NCBI GenBank assembly: GCA_902596605.1
Contig: CACJUU010000003.1
Location: 1 to 64,000 of the forward strand
Source of the DNA: an uncultured Alphaproteobacteria bacterium
GTDB taxonomy: Bacteria > Pseudomonadota > Alphaproteobacteria > Rhodobacterales > Rhodobacteraceae
Reading direction: 5' to 3'
Length of the DNA stretch: 64,000 nt
Shown here: in pieces, positions 39,559-52,776 of the stretch
How the letters are laid out: each line of letters starts with the position of its first letter
How positions within the stretch are numbered: position 1 is the stretch's first letter
Notes under the pieces: model-generated
What the model was told of the DNA's origin: nothing
Seen by the model: only the letters and a program-made list of their open reading frames with translations
Database searches by the model: none
Program-made: the position numbers and the translations under genes

Positions 39559-41097
39559 ATGAACATTCAAGCAGCTGAGATCTCAAAGATCTTGAAAGAA
39601 CAGATAAAAAATTTTGGTGACGATACAGAAGTAGCAGAGGTTGGAAAAGTTTTATCTGTTGGGGATGGGATAGCGCGTGTATACGGTTTAGACAAAGTGC
39701 AAGCTGGTGAGATGGTTGAGTTCCCTGGAGGAACAATGGGAATGGCTCTAAATTTAGAGATAGATAATGTAGGCGTGGTGATATTTGGCTCAGACAGAGA
39801 TATAAAAGAAGGGGATCTTGTAAAGAGAACTAGCTCGATTGTAGATGTTCCTGTAGGGATGGAATTGTTAGGGAGAGTTGTTGACGGGCTAGGTAATCCA
39901 GTCGACGGGAAAGGTTCAATAAAATCGAAAAAAAGATCAGTTGCCGACGTAAAGGCGCCGGGAATCATTCCACGAAAATCTGTGCATGAACCCATGGCAA
40001 CTGGGCTTAAGTCTGTTGACTCTTTGATCCCTATAGGTAGAGGGCAGAGAGAATTAATAATTGGGGACAGACAGACCGGTAAAACCGCAGTTGCGATCGA
40101 CACCATACTTAACCAAAAAAGCTACAATGATGCTGCAGGTTCTGATGAGAGCAAAAAACTGTATTGCGTTTATGTGGCAATAGGGCAAAAACGATCGACT
40201 GTCGCGCAACTGGTAAAAAAATTAGAAGAAACAGGGGCTATCGAGTATTCGATCGTGGTCGCAGCGACAGCTTCCGACCCAGCTCCAATGCAATTTTTAG
40301 CGCCTTACTCGGCGACAGCTATGGCAGAGTATTTTCGAGATAATGGCAAACATGCTCTGATTATATATGACGATCTTTCAAAACAAGCTGTTGCATACAG
40401 ACAAATGTCGCTCCTTCTTAGAAGACCACCTGGGAGAGAAGCTTATCCTGGAGACGTATTCTACTTACACTCTCGTTTACTTGAAAGATCCGCAAAACTG
40501 AACGAAGATAATGGATCAGGATCATTAACGGCTTTACCAATAATTGAGACCCAAGGAGGAGATGTGTCCGCATTCATTCCTACAAATGTTATTTCAATCA
40601 CAGACGGTCAAATATTTTTAGAAACAGAATTATTTTATCAAGGTATCCGCCCCGCTGTTAATACAGGGCTATCGGTCTCTAGAGTTGGATCTTCAGCGCA
40701 AACCAAGTCGATGAAATCAGTAGCTGGCTCTATCAAACTCGAGCTAGCACAGTATAGAGAGATGGCAGCCTTCGCTCAATTTGGGTCAGATTTAGACGCA
40801 AGCACGCAGGCGCTACTTAATAGAGGGGCGAGGCTAACAGAACTACTAAAGCAGCCTCAATACTCTCCCTTAACTAACGCAGAGCAAGTTATTGTAATAT
40901 ATGCAGGGACAAAAGGCTATTTAGATAAAACGCCTGTTAGTGAAGTCACAAGTTTCGAGAAAAATCTTGTGAATTATCTAAGGTCTGAGGGAAAAGCTGT
41001 GGTAGATGAGCTGACAATTAACGACCAAAAAGTAGAAGGTGAAATTGAAAACAAAATCAAATCACTTCTAGACAGTTTTTTAAAGACACAGATATAG
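39559..41097 (+). CDS. atpA: ATP synthase F1 alpha subunit
   Basis: The 512-residue non-catalytic nucleotide-binding subunit begins [20 protein letters not shown]. The Walker A loop is [10 protein letters not shown] near 170-179, and the alpha signature [17 protein letters not shown] is near 360. The ATG at 39559 is chosen over TTG at 39550, which overlaps the atpH stop, because it gives the standard N-terminus and AGAGGT lies about ten bases upstream. Confidence 0.98.
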   Translation: MNIQAAEISKILKEQIKNFGDDTEVAEVGKVLSVGDGIARVYGLDKVQAGEMVEFPGGTMGMALNLEIDNVGVVIFGSDRDIKEGDLVKRTSSIVDVPVGMELLGRVVDGLGNPVDGKGSIKSKKRSVADVKAPGIIPRKSVHEPMATGLKSVDSLIPIGRGQRELIIGDRQTGKTAVAIDTILNQKSYNDAAGSDESKKLYCVYVAIGQKRSTVAQLVKKLEETGAIEYSIVVAATASDPAPMQFLAPYSATAMAEYFRDNGKHALIIYDDLSKQAVAYRQMSLLLRRPPGREAYPGDVFYLHSRLLERSAKLNEDNGSGSLTALPIIETQGGDVSAFIPTNVISITDGQIFLETELFYQGIRPAVNTGLSVSRVGSSAQTKSMKSVAGSIKLELAQYREMAAFAQFGSDLDASTQALLNRGARLTELLKQPQYSPLTNAEQVIVIYAGTKGYLDKTPVSEVTSFEKNLVNYLRSEGKAVVDELTINDQKVEGEIENKIKSLLDSFLKTQI

Positions 41098-41111
41098 TAA
41101 ATTAATTTAAA

Positions 41112-43434
<2,323 letters not shown>

Positions 43435-43453
43435 TCGCCTTAAAGTAATTGGA

Positions 43454-43849
43454 ATGACAAATAAATTCGAGCTCAGTATAATATCGGCGGAAAGTAAAGT
43501 TTTCGAAGGCAAAGTCGAAAACATTTTAGTGCCGGGGATGGTTGGTGACTTTTTAGTTTTGTCAAATCATGCCCCTTGCATTAGTAGCATACGTCCCGGT
43601 TTTTTGGAATTTTCTGAGGGAACAAGCGATAAGCAAAGATATTTTGTTTCTGGAGGCATAATAGAGGTCAATAATAATATGGTGTCAGTATTAGTAGATT
43701 CTGCTGTTTCAGGTGATAAAGTTGTTAAGGAAGATATATCTAATCTTATCTCTGAAGTTGATGACAGATTATCTTCCGAAGATACGGTAAATAAGGATGA
43801 TTTGGGATTGAGAAAAAATGACCTGGAAGAAGCATTGAAACAAGCTTAA
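43454..43849 (+). CDS. atpC: ATP synthase F1 epsilon subunit
   Basis: The 131-residue protein has the N-terminal beta sandwich (about 3-85; FELSIISAESKVFEG and PGMVGDFLVLSNHAP) and a short C-terminal helical part. It couples rotor and F0 and limits ATP hydrolysis. It is the last gene of the F1 operon; no terminator hairpin is visible in the 37 bases before the MFS gene, so read-through is possible. Confidence 0.94.
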   Translation: MTNKFELSIISAESKVFEGKVENILVPGMVGDFLVLSNHAPCISSIRPGFLEFSEGTSDKQRYFVSGGIIEVNNNMVSVLVDSAVSGDKVVKEDISNLISEVDDRLSSEDTVNKDDLGLRKNDLEEALKQA

Positions 43850-43886
43850 ATTTTAAAACTCATTATAATGAAAATGAGAACTATAC

Positions 43887-45086
43887 TTGTTTAAAGATAT
43901 ACGAATTGCGCTCATTTTCAGTGTCGTATTACTGGATATTATAGGCATTGGAGTAATATTTCCTATCATACCGGATCTATTAAAAGAAGTCGGTATAGAT
44001 AAGACTGCTAGTGCTGCTTTTTGGGGAGGTCTTTTGTCCTCATCCTATGCTTTTATGCAATTTGTTTTTTCACCAACAATTGGAACATTATCCGATATTT
44101 TTGGTAGACGTCCGGTATTACTTACGGCATCAATACTGTTAGGAATCGATTATTTGCTGATGGGATTTGCTGAAAATATTTTGATCCTGTTTATTGGTAG
44201 AATCATTGGTGGCCTGGCTGGAGGAACTATAGCTACAGGTACTGCTTACCTTGCAGATATCTCAGATACCAAAGACAAAAAAAAGAACTTCGCTATCATA
44301 GGAGCGGCCTTCGGACTGGGTTTTATATTAGGACCAATTATAGGAGGATTAATGGGTGAGATTAGCGTAAGAGCTCCATTTTTCTTATCAGGGCTCTTAT
44401 CTTTTTTCAACTTTTTTTTATGTTTATTCCTACTTCCAGAAACCGTTAAGGTAGGAATAAATAATAAATCCAGAATAAAAAAGTTAAACCCGTTCTTTAA
44501 TTTGTCTTATGTATTTAAAATACCTCTATTTAAAGGATTATTTTTTTGCTTCTTTCTTATTGCTCTCGCCAACACAGTTTATCCTGCAATATGGAGTTTT
44601 TGGGGAAGAGAAGTTTTCGGATGGTCTTCAGGGATGATTGGGTTCACTTTAGCGTGCTACGGCTTTTTACTTTTTATAGTTCAAGCATTTGTAATTCGAT
44701 TAAAGTTTTTTGATAAGCTTTCAACAAAAAACTTAACACTTTTTTCTTTAACCTGCGGAATTGTAGCGCTCGTTTCATTTGGTTTTGTACGAGTGGAAAT
44801 CCTAGTTTTTGCCATAATACCCATTGCAGCTTTATCTGAAATGGTTAATCCAACTTTAAAAGCATTTATGTCAAATGAAATATCTGAAAAAGATCAAGGT
44901 ATTCTACAAGGCGTTTTGAATAGTATAATTGGGTTTACTTCGGTTATTGGACCAATTTCCATGAGCTACATCTTTAGCATAGGAGCTTCAAAGGGATCAC
45001 TCATTTATAGTCCAGGCGCGCCATTTTTATTTGCTGGATGTTTATTTTTTGCTTCTCTGATCTTAATAAAGCGATTTTTAGCTTAA
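43887..45086 (+). CDS. MFS transporter, TCR/Tet-like family
   Basis: A 399-residue inner-membrane protein with about 12 hydrophobic segments. It carries the MFS motif A between helices 2 and 3 (GTLSDIFGRRPVLL) and the helix-4 RIIGGLAGG stretch. It belongs to the drug:proton antiporter group that includes tetracycline exporters, but such sequences often have other or unknown substrates and resistance should not be assumed. The start is TTG with GAGAA upstream. It follows atpC and faces prs with ten bases between stops. Confidence 0.87.
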   Translation: MFKDIRIALIFSVVLLDIIGIGVIFPIIPDLLKEVGIDKTASAAFWGGLLSSSYAFMQFVFSPTIGTLSDIFGRRPVLLTASILLGIDYLLMGFAENILILFIGRIIGGLAGGTIATGTAYLADISDTKDKKKNFAIIGAAFGLGFILGPIIGGLMGEISVRAPFFLSGLLSFFNFFLCLFLLPETVKVGINNKSRIKKLNPFFNLSYVFKIPLFKGLFFCFFLIALANTVYPAIWSFWGREVFGWSSGMIGFTLACYGFLLFIVQAFVIRLKFFDKLSTKNLTLFSLTCGIVALVSFGFVRVEILVFAIIPIAALSEMVNPTLKAFMSNEISEKDQGILQGVLNSIIGFTSVIGPISMSYIFSIGASKGSLIYSPGAPFLFAGCLFFASLILIKRFLA

Positions 45087-45096
45087 ATGTTTTGAC

Positions 45097-46110
45097 TTAG
45101 TTTGAATATAGACCTTCATAGATAGGTTTTAAAGACTCTTCACTAAATAGCGACGAGACAGAGCTTTCGTTAGATATATTTAACATAGCATGAGCCAATA
45201 GAGGCGCAGCAGTAATTAGACGGATTTTGGGGCACCTCGATACAATTTCAGTTGGTTCGATAGTATCAGTGATAACCATTGAGCTAAGGCTGGAGTTAGA
45301 AATTCTGTTTATTGCTTCTCCAGAAAGAACACCGTGAGTTATATACGCATGCACTTCTTTAGCGCCCTTTTCCAGAAGAAGTTCAGTTGATTTAATCAAA
45401 GTCCCAGCTGTATCACAAATATCATCAACTAGAATGCAGGTTTTGTCTGATACGTCCCCAATAATAGTCATGGAGTTAATTTCTCCAGGAGCACTTCTTC
45501 TCTTATCCACCACTGCTAAATCCACGTCAATTTTTTCAGCAAGTTCTCTTGCTCGCGATACTCCTCCAACATCAGGTGAAACTATTGTGATATTTTTATT
45601 TTTTGCGAAGTTGTGTCGTATATCAATCGCGAATATAGGTGATGCATATAGATTATCCACTGGAATATCGAAGAAGCCTTGGATTTGGGCGGCATGAAGA
45701 TCTAATGTCAGTATTCTATTTATACCTGCTTGTGCAAGCAAATTAGCCACCAGTTTTGCGCTAATTGGGGTTCTGGCTTTTGTCCTTCTATCTTGTCTCG
45801 CGTAACCAAAATATGGGATTATTGCTGTAACTCTACTTGCACTCGATCTCTTAAGCGCATCGGCAATTATTAGTAGTTCCATGAGATTATCATTTGCTGG
45901 ATTTGAAGTTGACTGAACTATGAACATATCCTCGCCACGAACATTCTCGAAAACTTCTACAAAGACTTCTTGGTCGCTAAACCGTTCTACACGAGCTTTT
46001 ACCGGTTTTACTTTTGTGCCAAACAACAAACCAATTCTCTTACAAATACTTTTTGCTAGTGAGAGATTTGAATTCCCAGATACAATTTTTAGCTTTCCGT
46101 TTGAGATCAT
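45097..46110 (-). CDS. prs: Ribose-phosphate pyrophosphokinase (PRPP synthase)
   Basis: A 337-residue enzyme that makes PRPP from ribose 5-phosphate and ATP for purine, pyrimidine, histidine and tryptophan synthesis. Conserved parts are SDQEVFVEVFENVRG, PYFGYARQDRRTK, LDLHAAQIQGFF, and the PRPP loop VDDICDTAGTL. The ATG at 46110 is taken as start with AAAGAG nine bases ahead; a TTG nine bases earlier is possible. It is read away from ycgN across 112 bases of AT-rich DNA with no clear terminator. Confidence 0.95.
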   Translation of the reverse strand: MISNGKLKIVSGNSNLSLAKSICKRIGLLFGTKVKPVKARVERFSDQEVFVEVFENVRGEDMFIVQSTSNPANDNLMELLIIADALKRSSASRVTAIIPYFGYARQDRRTKARTPISAKLVANLLAQAGINRILTLDLHAAQIQGFFDIPVDNLYASPIFAIDIRHNFAKNKNITIVSPDVGGVSRARELAEKIDVDLAVVDKRRSAPGEINSMTIIGDVSDKTCILVDDICDTAGTLIKSTELLLEKGAKEVHAYITHGVLSGEAINRISNSSLSSMVITDTIEPTEIVSRCPKIRLITAAPLLAHAMLNISNESSVSSLFSEESLKPIYEGLYSN

Positions 46111-46222
46111 TATGTGCAACTCTTTTTTTTTGAATTAATCCTATACGTTTTTCATATTTATAAAAGAAAAAGGATAACTTTACTTTCGTCTTTTTTATTA
46201 ACTTTTCAAAGTTTATTTATCT

Positions 46223-46675
46223 TCATTTTCCAGTAATTTCTGCCACGATATGATCTTCATAATTTTCAATATTAACTGATGTTTCTGAAACACTGTATTT
46301 TTGAATTGATTGATTACTCCTATGCACACTCTCTTGGTCTTTACTTAATAAATGGTGCCATTCGGGCAAAGGGTTTCCTTCACTTATTAATCTATAACTA
46401 CAACTAGAAGGGAGGAATTTAAAATTTTTGTGTAAATTGTCTTTAGTGAGTTTTAAGCAGGCTTTAACATTTTTTTCTCTATTCGAGTAATCACTACACC
46501 TACAGCTCTCAATTTCAAGCTTTGAGCATGAAATGTTGGTGATAAAAATTTTCTTTTTATTAACTATTTTCAATAGACAGCACTTAGCGCAGCCATCACA
46601 TAAGGCTTCCCATTCATCTTGACTTAACTGATCGAGAGTATATTTTTCCCAGAAAAATTTTCTTAGCTTAGTCAT
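46223..46675 (-). CDS. YcgN/UPF0260 family cysteine-cluster protein
   Basis: A 150-residue cytoplasmic protein with clusters of cysteines: Cys26, Cys29, Cys32 and Cys33 (LCDGCAKCC) followed by C-x-K and C-x-C pairs at about 53-62 and two more further on. The pattern matches the UPF0260 (YcgN) family, thought to bind a metal or iron-sulfur cluster; its function is not established. The start overlaps the end of ribF by eight bases. Confidence 0.85.
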   Translation of the reverse strand: MTKLRKFFWEKYTLDQLSQDEWEALCDGCAKCCLLKIVNKKKIFITNISCSKLEIESCRCSDYSNREKNVKACLKLTKDNLHKNFKFLPSSCSYRLISEGNPLPEWHHLLSKDQESVHRSNQSIQKYSVSETSVNIENYEDHIVAEITGK

Positions 46676-47600
46676 CAGCTAAAACACTTTCTATAATTTC
46701 ACAATCAGATTTCATCTGTAAAATCAACTCTTTTTCTGAGTTAAACTTAAGCTCAGGTCTTATAAATTTGACTAGTGAAATAGAAACATTTTCTCCATAT
46801 AAATCTTCATCAAAGTCAAAGATGAAAACCTCAATATTTGGCTCATAATCTCCATAGGTTGGCCTTGATCCTATTGATGCTGCTCCCTTAAAACTTCTTT
46901 TATTATCTTTGGATAAAATTTTAATGAATACTGCATAGACACCATGTTTGGGGACAATTGTATTTCTTAAACCAATATTTATTGTTGGAAACCCGAGTTG
47001 TCGGCCTCTCTGAAACCCCTTTTCTACTACTCCCTCAATTTCATAATAGCGAGACAGCATTTTAGTGACTTCATTAACGGAACCTTTGGCTAGTTTTTCC
47101 CGTAATGCGCTTGAAGACACAACTTTACCTCCAATCATAAATGGATTAGCGATATGCAAACCGAGCTCGTTCTTTTCCTGGTAGATCTTTAATAACTTTA
47201 CGGAACCCTCTCTATTCTTTCCAAACCTAAAATCTGGACCGACCACAATAGTTTTTACATTTAATTTTTCTAGAAGCACAGTCTCTATGAAATCCCTTGG
47301 AGATAAATTTGCTAACGAAGAGTCGAAAGGCAGTTCAAAAAGAGCATCTATGCCAAAAGAGTCCAAAAATCTTTCACGTGTTTCTGATTTCATTAGCCTA
47401 AATATAGGCCGATTTTTTTGAAAATATTGTCTGGGGTGAGGTTCAAATGTAACCACGCCTACAAAAGAATTATTACTTCTCTCCCTTGCAATCTCAATAA
47501 CGGACTGGTGGCCCAAATGCATACCGTCAAAGTTACCTATAGCAACAGAGTAGCCCCTCTTCTCTTTTGGAATGTTTTCTATGCTTTTAAAAACCAACAT
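46668..47600 (-). CDS. ribF: Bifunctional riboflavin kinase / FAD synthetase
   Basis: The 310-residue enzyme makes FMN and FAD from riboflavin. The FAD synthetase half has GNFDGMHLGHQS and FEPHPRQYF; the kinase half has the G-F-P-T-I-N motif and ends with FIRPELKFNSEKELILQMKSDC. AGGAAG lies six bases before the ATG. It lies in a leftward cluster HAD-MaoC-ribF-ycgN. FAD made here is a cofactor of the dehydrogenase at 434-2926 and of TrxB. Confidence 0.95.
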   Translation of the reverse strand: MLVFKSIENIPKEKRGYSVAIGNFDGMHLGHQSVIEIARERSNNSFVGVVTFEPHPRQYFQKNRPIFRLMKSETRERFLDSFGIDALFELPFDSSLANLSPRDFIETVLLEKLNVKTIVVGPDFRFGKNREGSVKLLKIYQEKNELGLHIANPFMIGGKVVSSSALREKLAKGSVNEVTKMLSRYYEIEGVVEKGFQRGRQLGFPTINIGLRNTIVPKHGVYAVFIKILSKDNKRSFKGAASIGSRPTYGDYEPNIEVFIFDFDEDLYGENVSISLVKFIRPELKFNSEKELILQMKSDCEIIESVLADD

Positions 47601-47608
47601 AATGCTTC

Positions 47609-48052
47609 CTAGTCAAATTTTCTACTCGGGGCTAAGACAAGTGCTTCTCCTGATAACACTATTTTCTCACCTACTTTACACTTACAGTCTAATGTAACAC
47701 GTCGATTTGAGTATTCTATATGAGTTACTAATACCGTGGTTGTGATTAATTGACCAGGGAGTACCGGTCTGATGAATTTCAGTGTTTGACTCAAATAGAC
47801 GGTTCCGTGTCCAGGCAACTGTTCTGCAATTACGGCCGAAATCAAGCTTGCAGTGAGCATACCGTGTGCAATTCGTCTTCCAAATATTGTTTGCTGAGCA
47901 TATTCTTCATCTAAATGCACAGGATTTTGATCACCAGAGACTTTTGAAAATAGTAGGATATCATTCTGCGTTATTTTACGTTCAAGCATTCTGCTCATTC
48001 CTATTTCCAAATCCTCTACACATATTGTTCCTTTTTGTATACTGTTTTTCAT
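47609..48052 (-). CDS. MaoC-like hot-dog dehydratase
   Basis: A 147-residue protein of the (R)-specific enoyl-CoA hydratase family. Catalytic residues are seen in FSKVSGDQNPVHLDEEYA (Asp and His, hydratase 2 motif), followed by RRIAHGMLTASLIS. The substrate may be an acyl-CoA in fatty acid or polyhydroxyalkanoate metabolism; no such pathway genes are near, so this stays open. Placed between the HAD gene and ribF. Confidence 0.87.
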   Translation of the reverse strand: MKNSIQKGTICVEDLEIGMSRMLERKITQNDILLFSKVSGDQNPVHLDEEYAQQTIFGRRIAHGMLTASLISAVIAEQLPGHGTVYLSQTLKFIRPVLPGQLITTTVLVTHIEYSNRRVTLDCKCKVGEKIVLSGEALVLAPSRKFD

Positions 48053-48105
48053 GGTTTAGTTGGCGAGAGGTGGGCTATATGATTAAAAAACTTAGACGTG
48101 CTTTT

Positions 48106-48990
48106 TTATCGAAAAAATTTAATGGCATAGTCTACGTGTACATTGTTATGTTCTATGGTTCGATTTAATTTTCTTTCGTCAAGGATGGTGTTATTTTTTC
48201 CTTCAATCAAATGCTTTTTTTTCAATAGCCCTCCAATTACAAGGAGTGAGTGATGCTTTTCATTGTTAGCACCTCTAATATCTGTTGTGAGTCCATCTCC
48301 TATACACAGGATTGACCATCGTCTGGATTCGCTAAATTTGTTCAAAAAAGAATAGACCTCTTGATAAATGTTTTTATGTGGTTTACCGAAATAAATCACC
48401 TTCCCGCCCATTCCCTCATACATTGAGGCGATTGAGCCAGCACACATTTCTCTTTTATCACCGACATCGACTACCAAATCAGGATTTGCACATAATAGGG
48501 TTAAGTCTTTATCTATCGCGATCTTAAGTGTATTGCCATAGTCAGAGAGTTGGTCTTTTGATGGATCAAATGGCTCGGTGCAAACAATTAAATCCGCTTG
48601 TGCAATGTTATCTATATCAATTGAGATTTTTTTTTCATGGATCATATTTTTATAAATACTATGATGCCGTTTTCCTCCTATGTGGAAAATTTTCAACTGA
48701 TTTGCTGAAATATTGTTTATGTAATTAGAGGTAAGCTCTCCAGACGTTAAAAGCATATCATAGTGAATTTCTTTGATACCAAGTTTAGCTATTTGGGCTT
48801 CGACGTTTGCAATTGGCCTGGGGGCATTCGTTACCAATACTACCTTGCCTTTTGAGGCTCTAAATTGCTCAAGAGCCCTAAGAGCTTCTGGAAAACTTTC
48901 TACACCATTGTGTAAACATCCCCACAAGTCGCAAATAACGGCGTTGTATTTGTCTGATATCTCGGAAAAGTTTGCAATTACGTTTGTCAA
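48106..48990 (-). CDS. HAD-superfamily hydrolase, TIGR01459-like
   Basis: A 294-residue class IIA HAD protein. The nucleophile motif is VICDLWGCLHNG (Asp21); the usual second aspartate is replaced by Trp, as is typical of this family. Later motifs VLVTNAPRP, FGKPHKNIY and CIGDGLTTDIRGANN complete the active site. Substrate unknown; relatives act on sugar or nucleoside phosphates. The start is TTG at 48990 and matches family N-termini; no good Shine-Dalgarno is visible. It is divergent from groES. Confidence 0.86.
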   Translation of the reverse strand: MTNVIANFSEISDKYNAVICDLWGCLHNGVESFPEALRALEQFRASKGKVVLVTNAPRPIANVEAQIAKLGIKEIHYDMLLTSGELTSNYINNISANQLKIFHIGGKRHHSIYKNMIHEKKISIDIDNIAQADLIVCTEPFDPSKDQLSDYGNTLKIAIDKDLTLLCANPDLVVDVGDKREMCAGSIASMYEGMGGKVIYFGKPHKNIYQEVYSFLNKFSESRRWSILCIGDGLTTDIRGANNEKHHSLLVIGGLLKKKHLIEGKNNTILDERKLNRTIEHNNVHVDYAIKFFR

Positions 48991-49119
48991 AAGAACTAAA
49001 TATCCAAATAATTTTTTCTAGTTTTGTCTTTCGAGGTGATAAAATATAAAAAGAAAAAATGCAATAACCTCAATTATATAAAATTTTTAAAAAAAATCGA
49101 AAAAAATTGATGAGAGATA

Positions 49120-49147
49120 TTGACAAGCAAAAATTCTTGCATAAATA
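49120..49147 (+). promoter_or_regulatory. Candidate groESL promoter
   Basis: TTGACA at 49120-49125 and TAAATA at 49142-49147 are separated by 16 bases. Runs of A and T at 49081-49107 precede it. No CIRCE (inverted TTAGCACTC) operator is present in the 232 bases before groES. A heat-shock sigma-32 site could share the position but no clear match is seen. Confidence 0.55.
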
Positions 49148-49165
49148 GAAACGCTAGGTAGTTAT

Positions 49166-49182
49166 GTCTCTCCGAAAGAGAC
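49166..49182 (+). promoter_or_regulatory. Stem-loop in groES leader
   Basis: GTCTCT (49166-49171) pairs with AGAGAC (49177-49182) across a five-base loop. It sits in the leader between the candidate promoter and the Shine-Dalgarno (GAGGAG, about 49209). Six perfect pairs; possible roles are mRNA stability or temperature sensing, not shown. Confidence 0.5.
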
Positions 49183-49222
49183 CATTACCTTTGATTTATA
49201 TTTTTATATGAGGAGATTCTTA

Positions 49223-49510
49223 ATGGCTTTTAAACCTTTGCACGACCGTGTTGTGGTTCGTAGAGTTGATAGTGAAGATAAAACATCTGGTGGACTGATA
49301 ATTCCTGACTCAGCACAAGAGAAACCAGCAGAAGGCGAAGTTGTTTCAGTTGGAACTGGTGCAAGAGATGATTCTGGAAAGTTGATTCCGATGGAATTAA
49401 AATCAGGCGACAAAATCTTGTTCGGGAAATGGTCTGGAACTGAAGTGAAAATCGATGGTGAGGAACTACTCATCATGAAAGAAAGTGATATATTGGGTAT
49501 AATTTCCTAA
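49223..49510 (+). CDS. groES: Co-chaperonin GroES
   Basis: A 95-residue heptamer-forming lid of the GroEL chamber, starting [15 protein letters not shown], with a mobile loop near 17-32 ([18 protein letters not shown]). GAGGAG lies about eight bases before the ATG at 49223; an ATG at 49208 overlaps that site and is rejected. groEL follows after 36 bases. Confidence 0.97.
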   Translation: MAFKPLHDRVVVRRVDSEDKTSGGLIIPDSAQEKPAEGEVVSVGTGARDDSGKLIPMELKSGDKILFGKWSGTEVKIDGEELLIMKESDILGIIS

Positions 49511-49534
49511 GAATTTTTTAACAACACTAATTGA

Positions 49535-51202
<1,668 letters not shown>

Positions 51203-51232
51203 GTCTTTAAGTGTCCAGGTTAATTACTAATT

Positions 51233-51260
51233 AAAGGGGAGGTTAGCTCCCCTTTTTTTT
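51233..51260. terminator. Intrinsic terminator of groESL, overlapping purK end
   Basis: AAAGGGGAG (51233-51241) pairs with CTCCCCTTT (51247-51255), loop GTTAG, followed by a T run through 51261. On the plus strand it is a textbook intrinsic terminator for groESL. On the minus strand the same stem is read at the end of purK: the purK stop TAA (51245-51243) lies in the loop and its last codons form one arm. The minus-strand downstream tract (TTTAATTAG) is only weakly T-rich. Confidence 0.9.
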
Positions 51261-52298
51261 TATCAAATTTATATGACCCATTTTTCTTCCAGGACGAGAG
51301 TCTTTCTTTCCATAAACATAGACTTTTGCTAACTCATTGTTTACTAGATTACTAGTCACCTTTCCAATTAAGTTATACATTATAATGTCGGAATGCCTCT
51401 CGGTTGATAGCAGAGGCAAGTCCATAATTGCTCTGATGTGTTGCTGGAACTGACTAGAGTAGCTCCCGTCCATTGTCCAGTGCCCAGAATTATGTACTCT
51501 TGGAGCAATTTCGTTAACATAAAGTTCATTTTCTTTTAAAAAAAATTCTACTCCCATAACTCCGATATAGTCTAGATTGGCCACTATTTTTCTTGCAATG
51601 GTGATAGCGCCATTTTTAAGGACTTCACTTGTTGACGAGGGTAAAGTTGTAGTTACGAGAATCCCTTTTTTATGTACATTTTCTCCTGGTTCAAAAGTCT
51701 TAATATTTCCATCTTTATCCCGGACTATTATTACGGATAATTCCCTATCAAAACTAATTACTTCCTCAGCTATAGATGGACAAAGTTTTTCCCCAAGAAA
51801 ATGATCGTTGATATCATCTAGTGTTTTGACTAATATTTGTCCCTTTCCGTCATAACCTAGCCTACGTGTCTTAATAAGAATTGGTTTCTTTAGTCTAGTA
51901 AATAGCTTTTCAATTTCAGAAACTTCATCAATTCTATAAAATTGCACAGTTTTAATACCCAACGAATTAAGATAACTTTTTTCAGTTAAGCGGTCCTGAG
52001 AGATTTTAAGGGCTTTTACAGAAGGCCTCATGTTCACAAAGAGATCTAATTCCTCTAATGCTTTTGTGTCTATGTTTTCAAATTCATAAGTTAGAACGTC
52101 TACATTTTTTGCAAAAGCGACTAGGTTCTCATTGTCATCATAGTTTCCAAATACTATTTTGTTAGCCACTTGTGCCGCAGGACAGTCTGTATCAGGGCAA
52201 TATATATTTACATTAAAACCTAAGTCAGCTGCAGCAGTAGCAAGCATTTTTGCTAATTGCCCTCCACCAAGAATTCCGATGGTCTTATTCAGGCTCAT
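51243..52298 (-). CDS. purK: N5-carboxyaminoimidazole ribonucleotide synthase
   Basis: A 351-residue ATP-grasp enzyme that carboxylates AIR in purine synthesis. It starts MSLNKTIGILGGGQLAKMLA and carries the ATP-grasp loop GYDGKGQ and NEIAPRVHNSGHWT. The final residues K-K-K-G-S are encoded by the arm of the groESL terminator. The start overlaps purE by 14 bases. PurE performs the next step. Both are read from a leftward operon that begins near lgt. Confidence 0.95.
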   Translation of the reverse strand: MSLNKTIGILGGGQLAKMLATAAADLGFNVNIYCPDTDCPAAQVANKIVFGNYDDNENLVAFAKNVDVLTYEFENIDTKALEELDLFVNMRPSVKALKISQDRLTEKSYLNSLGIKTVQFYRIDEVSEIEKLFTRLKKPILIKTRRLGYDGKGQILVKTLDDINDHFLGEKLCPSIAEEVISFDRELSVIIVRDKDGNIKTFEPGENVHKKGILVTTTLPSSTSEVLKNGAITIARKIVANLDYIGVMGVEFFLKENELYVNEIAPRVHNSGHWTMDGSYSSQFQQHIRAIMDLPLLSTERHSDIIMYNLIGKVTSNLVNNELAKVYVYGKKDSRPGRKMGHINLIKKKGS

Positions 52299-52776
52299 TT
52301 TTTACTCGGTTTGTTGTATCAGCGCGCCAATCTCGGATTTTCTGACCAATAACCTCATCGGTAACTGCTAAAACCTGTATCGCAAAGATAGCGGCATTGA
52401 AAGCACCTGGAGAACCAATTGCCATGGTTGCAACAGGGTAACCTTTCGGCATTTGTACTATTGAATAAAGACTGTCAACTCCTCTTAGATCGGTTGCGTT
52501 AATAGGTACTCCAATTACTGGGATATCAGTTTTTGAAGCAATCATTCCCGGTAAATGTGCTGCGCCTCCCGCACCAGCGATCACAACTTTTATTTTTCGC
52601 CTCCTTAGCGAATTAGCGTACTCGTACAACCTGTCTGGAGTTCTATGTGCAGATACAATTTTTTTTTCATAAGAAACATTAAGCTTTTCCAATAAATCGC
52701 ATGCCTCTTGCATGATTTCCCAATCTGATTGACTCCCCATTACAACGGATACTTGTATATTTTTTTCAATTCCCAT
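52285..52776 (-). CDS. purE: N5-carboxyaminoimidazole ribonucleotide mutase
   Basis: A 163-residue enzyme that converts N5-CAIR to CAIR. Conserved are MGSQSDWE near the N-terminus, SAHRTPDRLYEYA with the catalytic His, and AGGAAHLPGMIAS. It overlaps trxB upstream by 11 bases and purK downstream by 14, so the three are probably translated in a coupled way. Confidence 0.96.
   Translation of the reverse strand: MGIEKNIQVSVVMGSQSDWEIMQEACDLLEKLNVSYEKKIVSAHRTPDRLYEYANSLRRRKIKVVIAGAGGAAHLPGMIASKTDIPVIGVPINATDLRGVDSLYSIVQMPKGYPVATMAIGSPGAFNAAIFAIQVLAVTDEVIGQKIRDWRADTTNRVKNEPE

Noticed and set aside
43887-45086. Tetracycline resistance gene
   Set aside because: Family likeness alone; the gene sits between atpC and prs in a core region with no mobile or resistance context.
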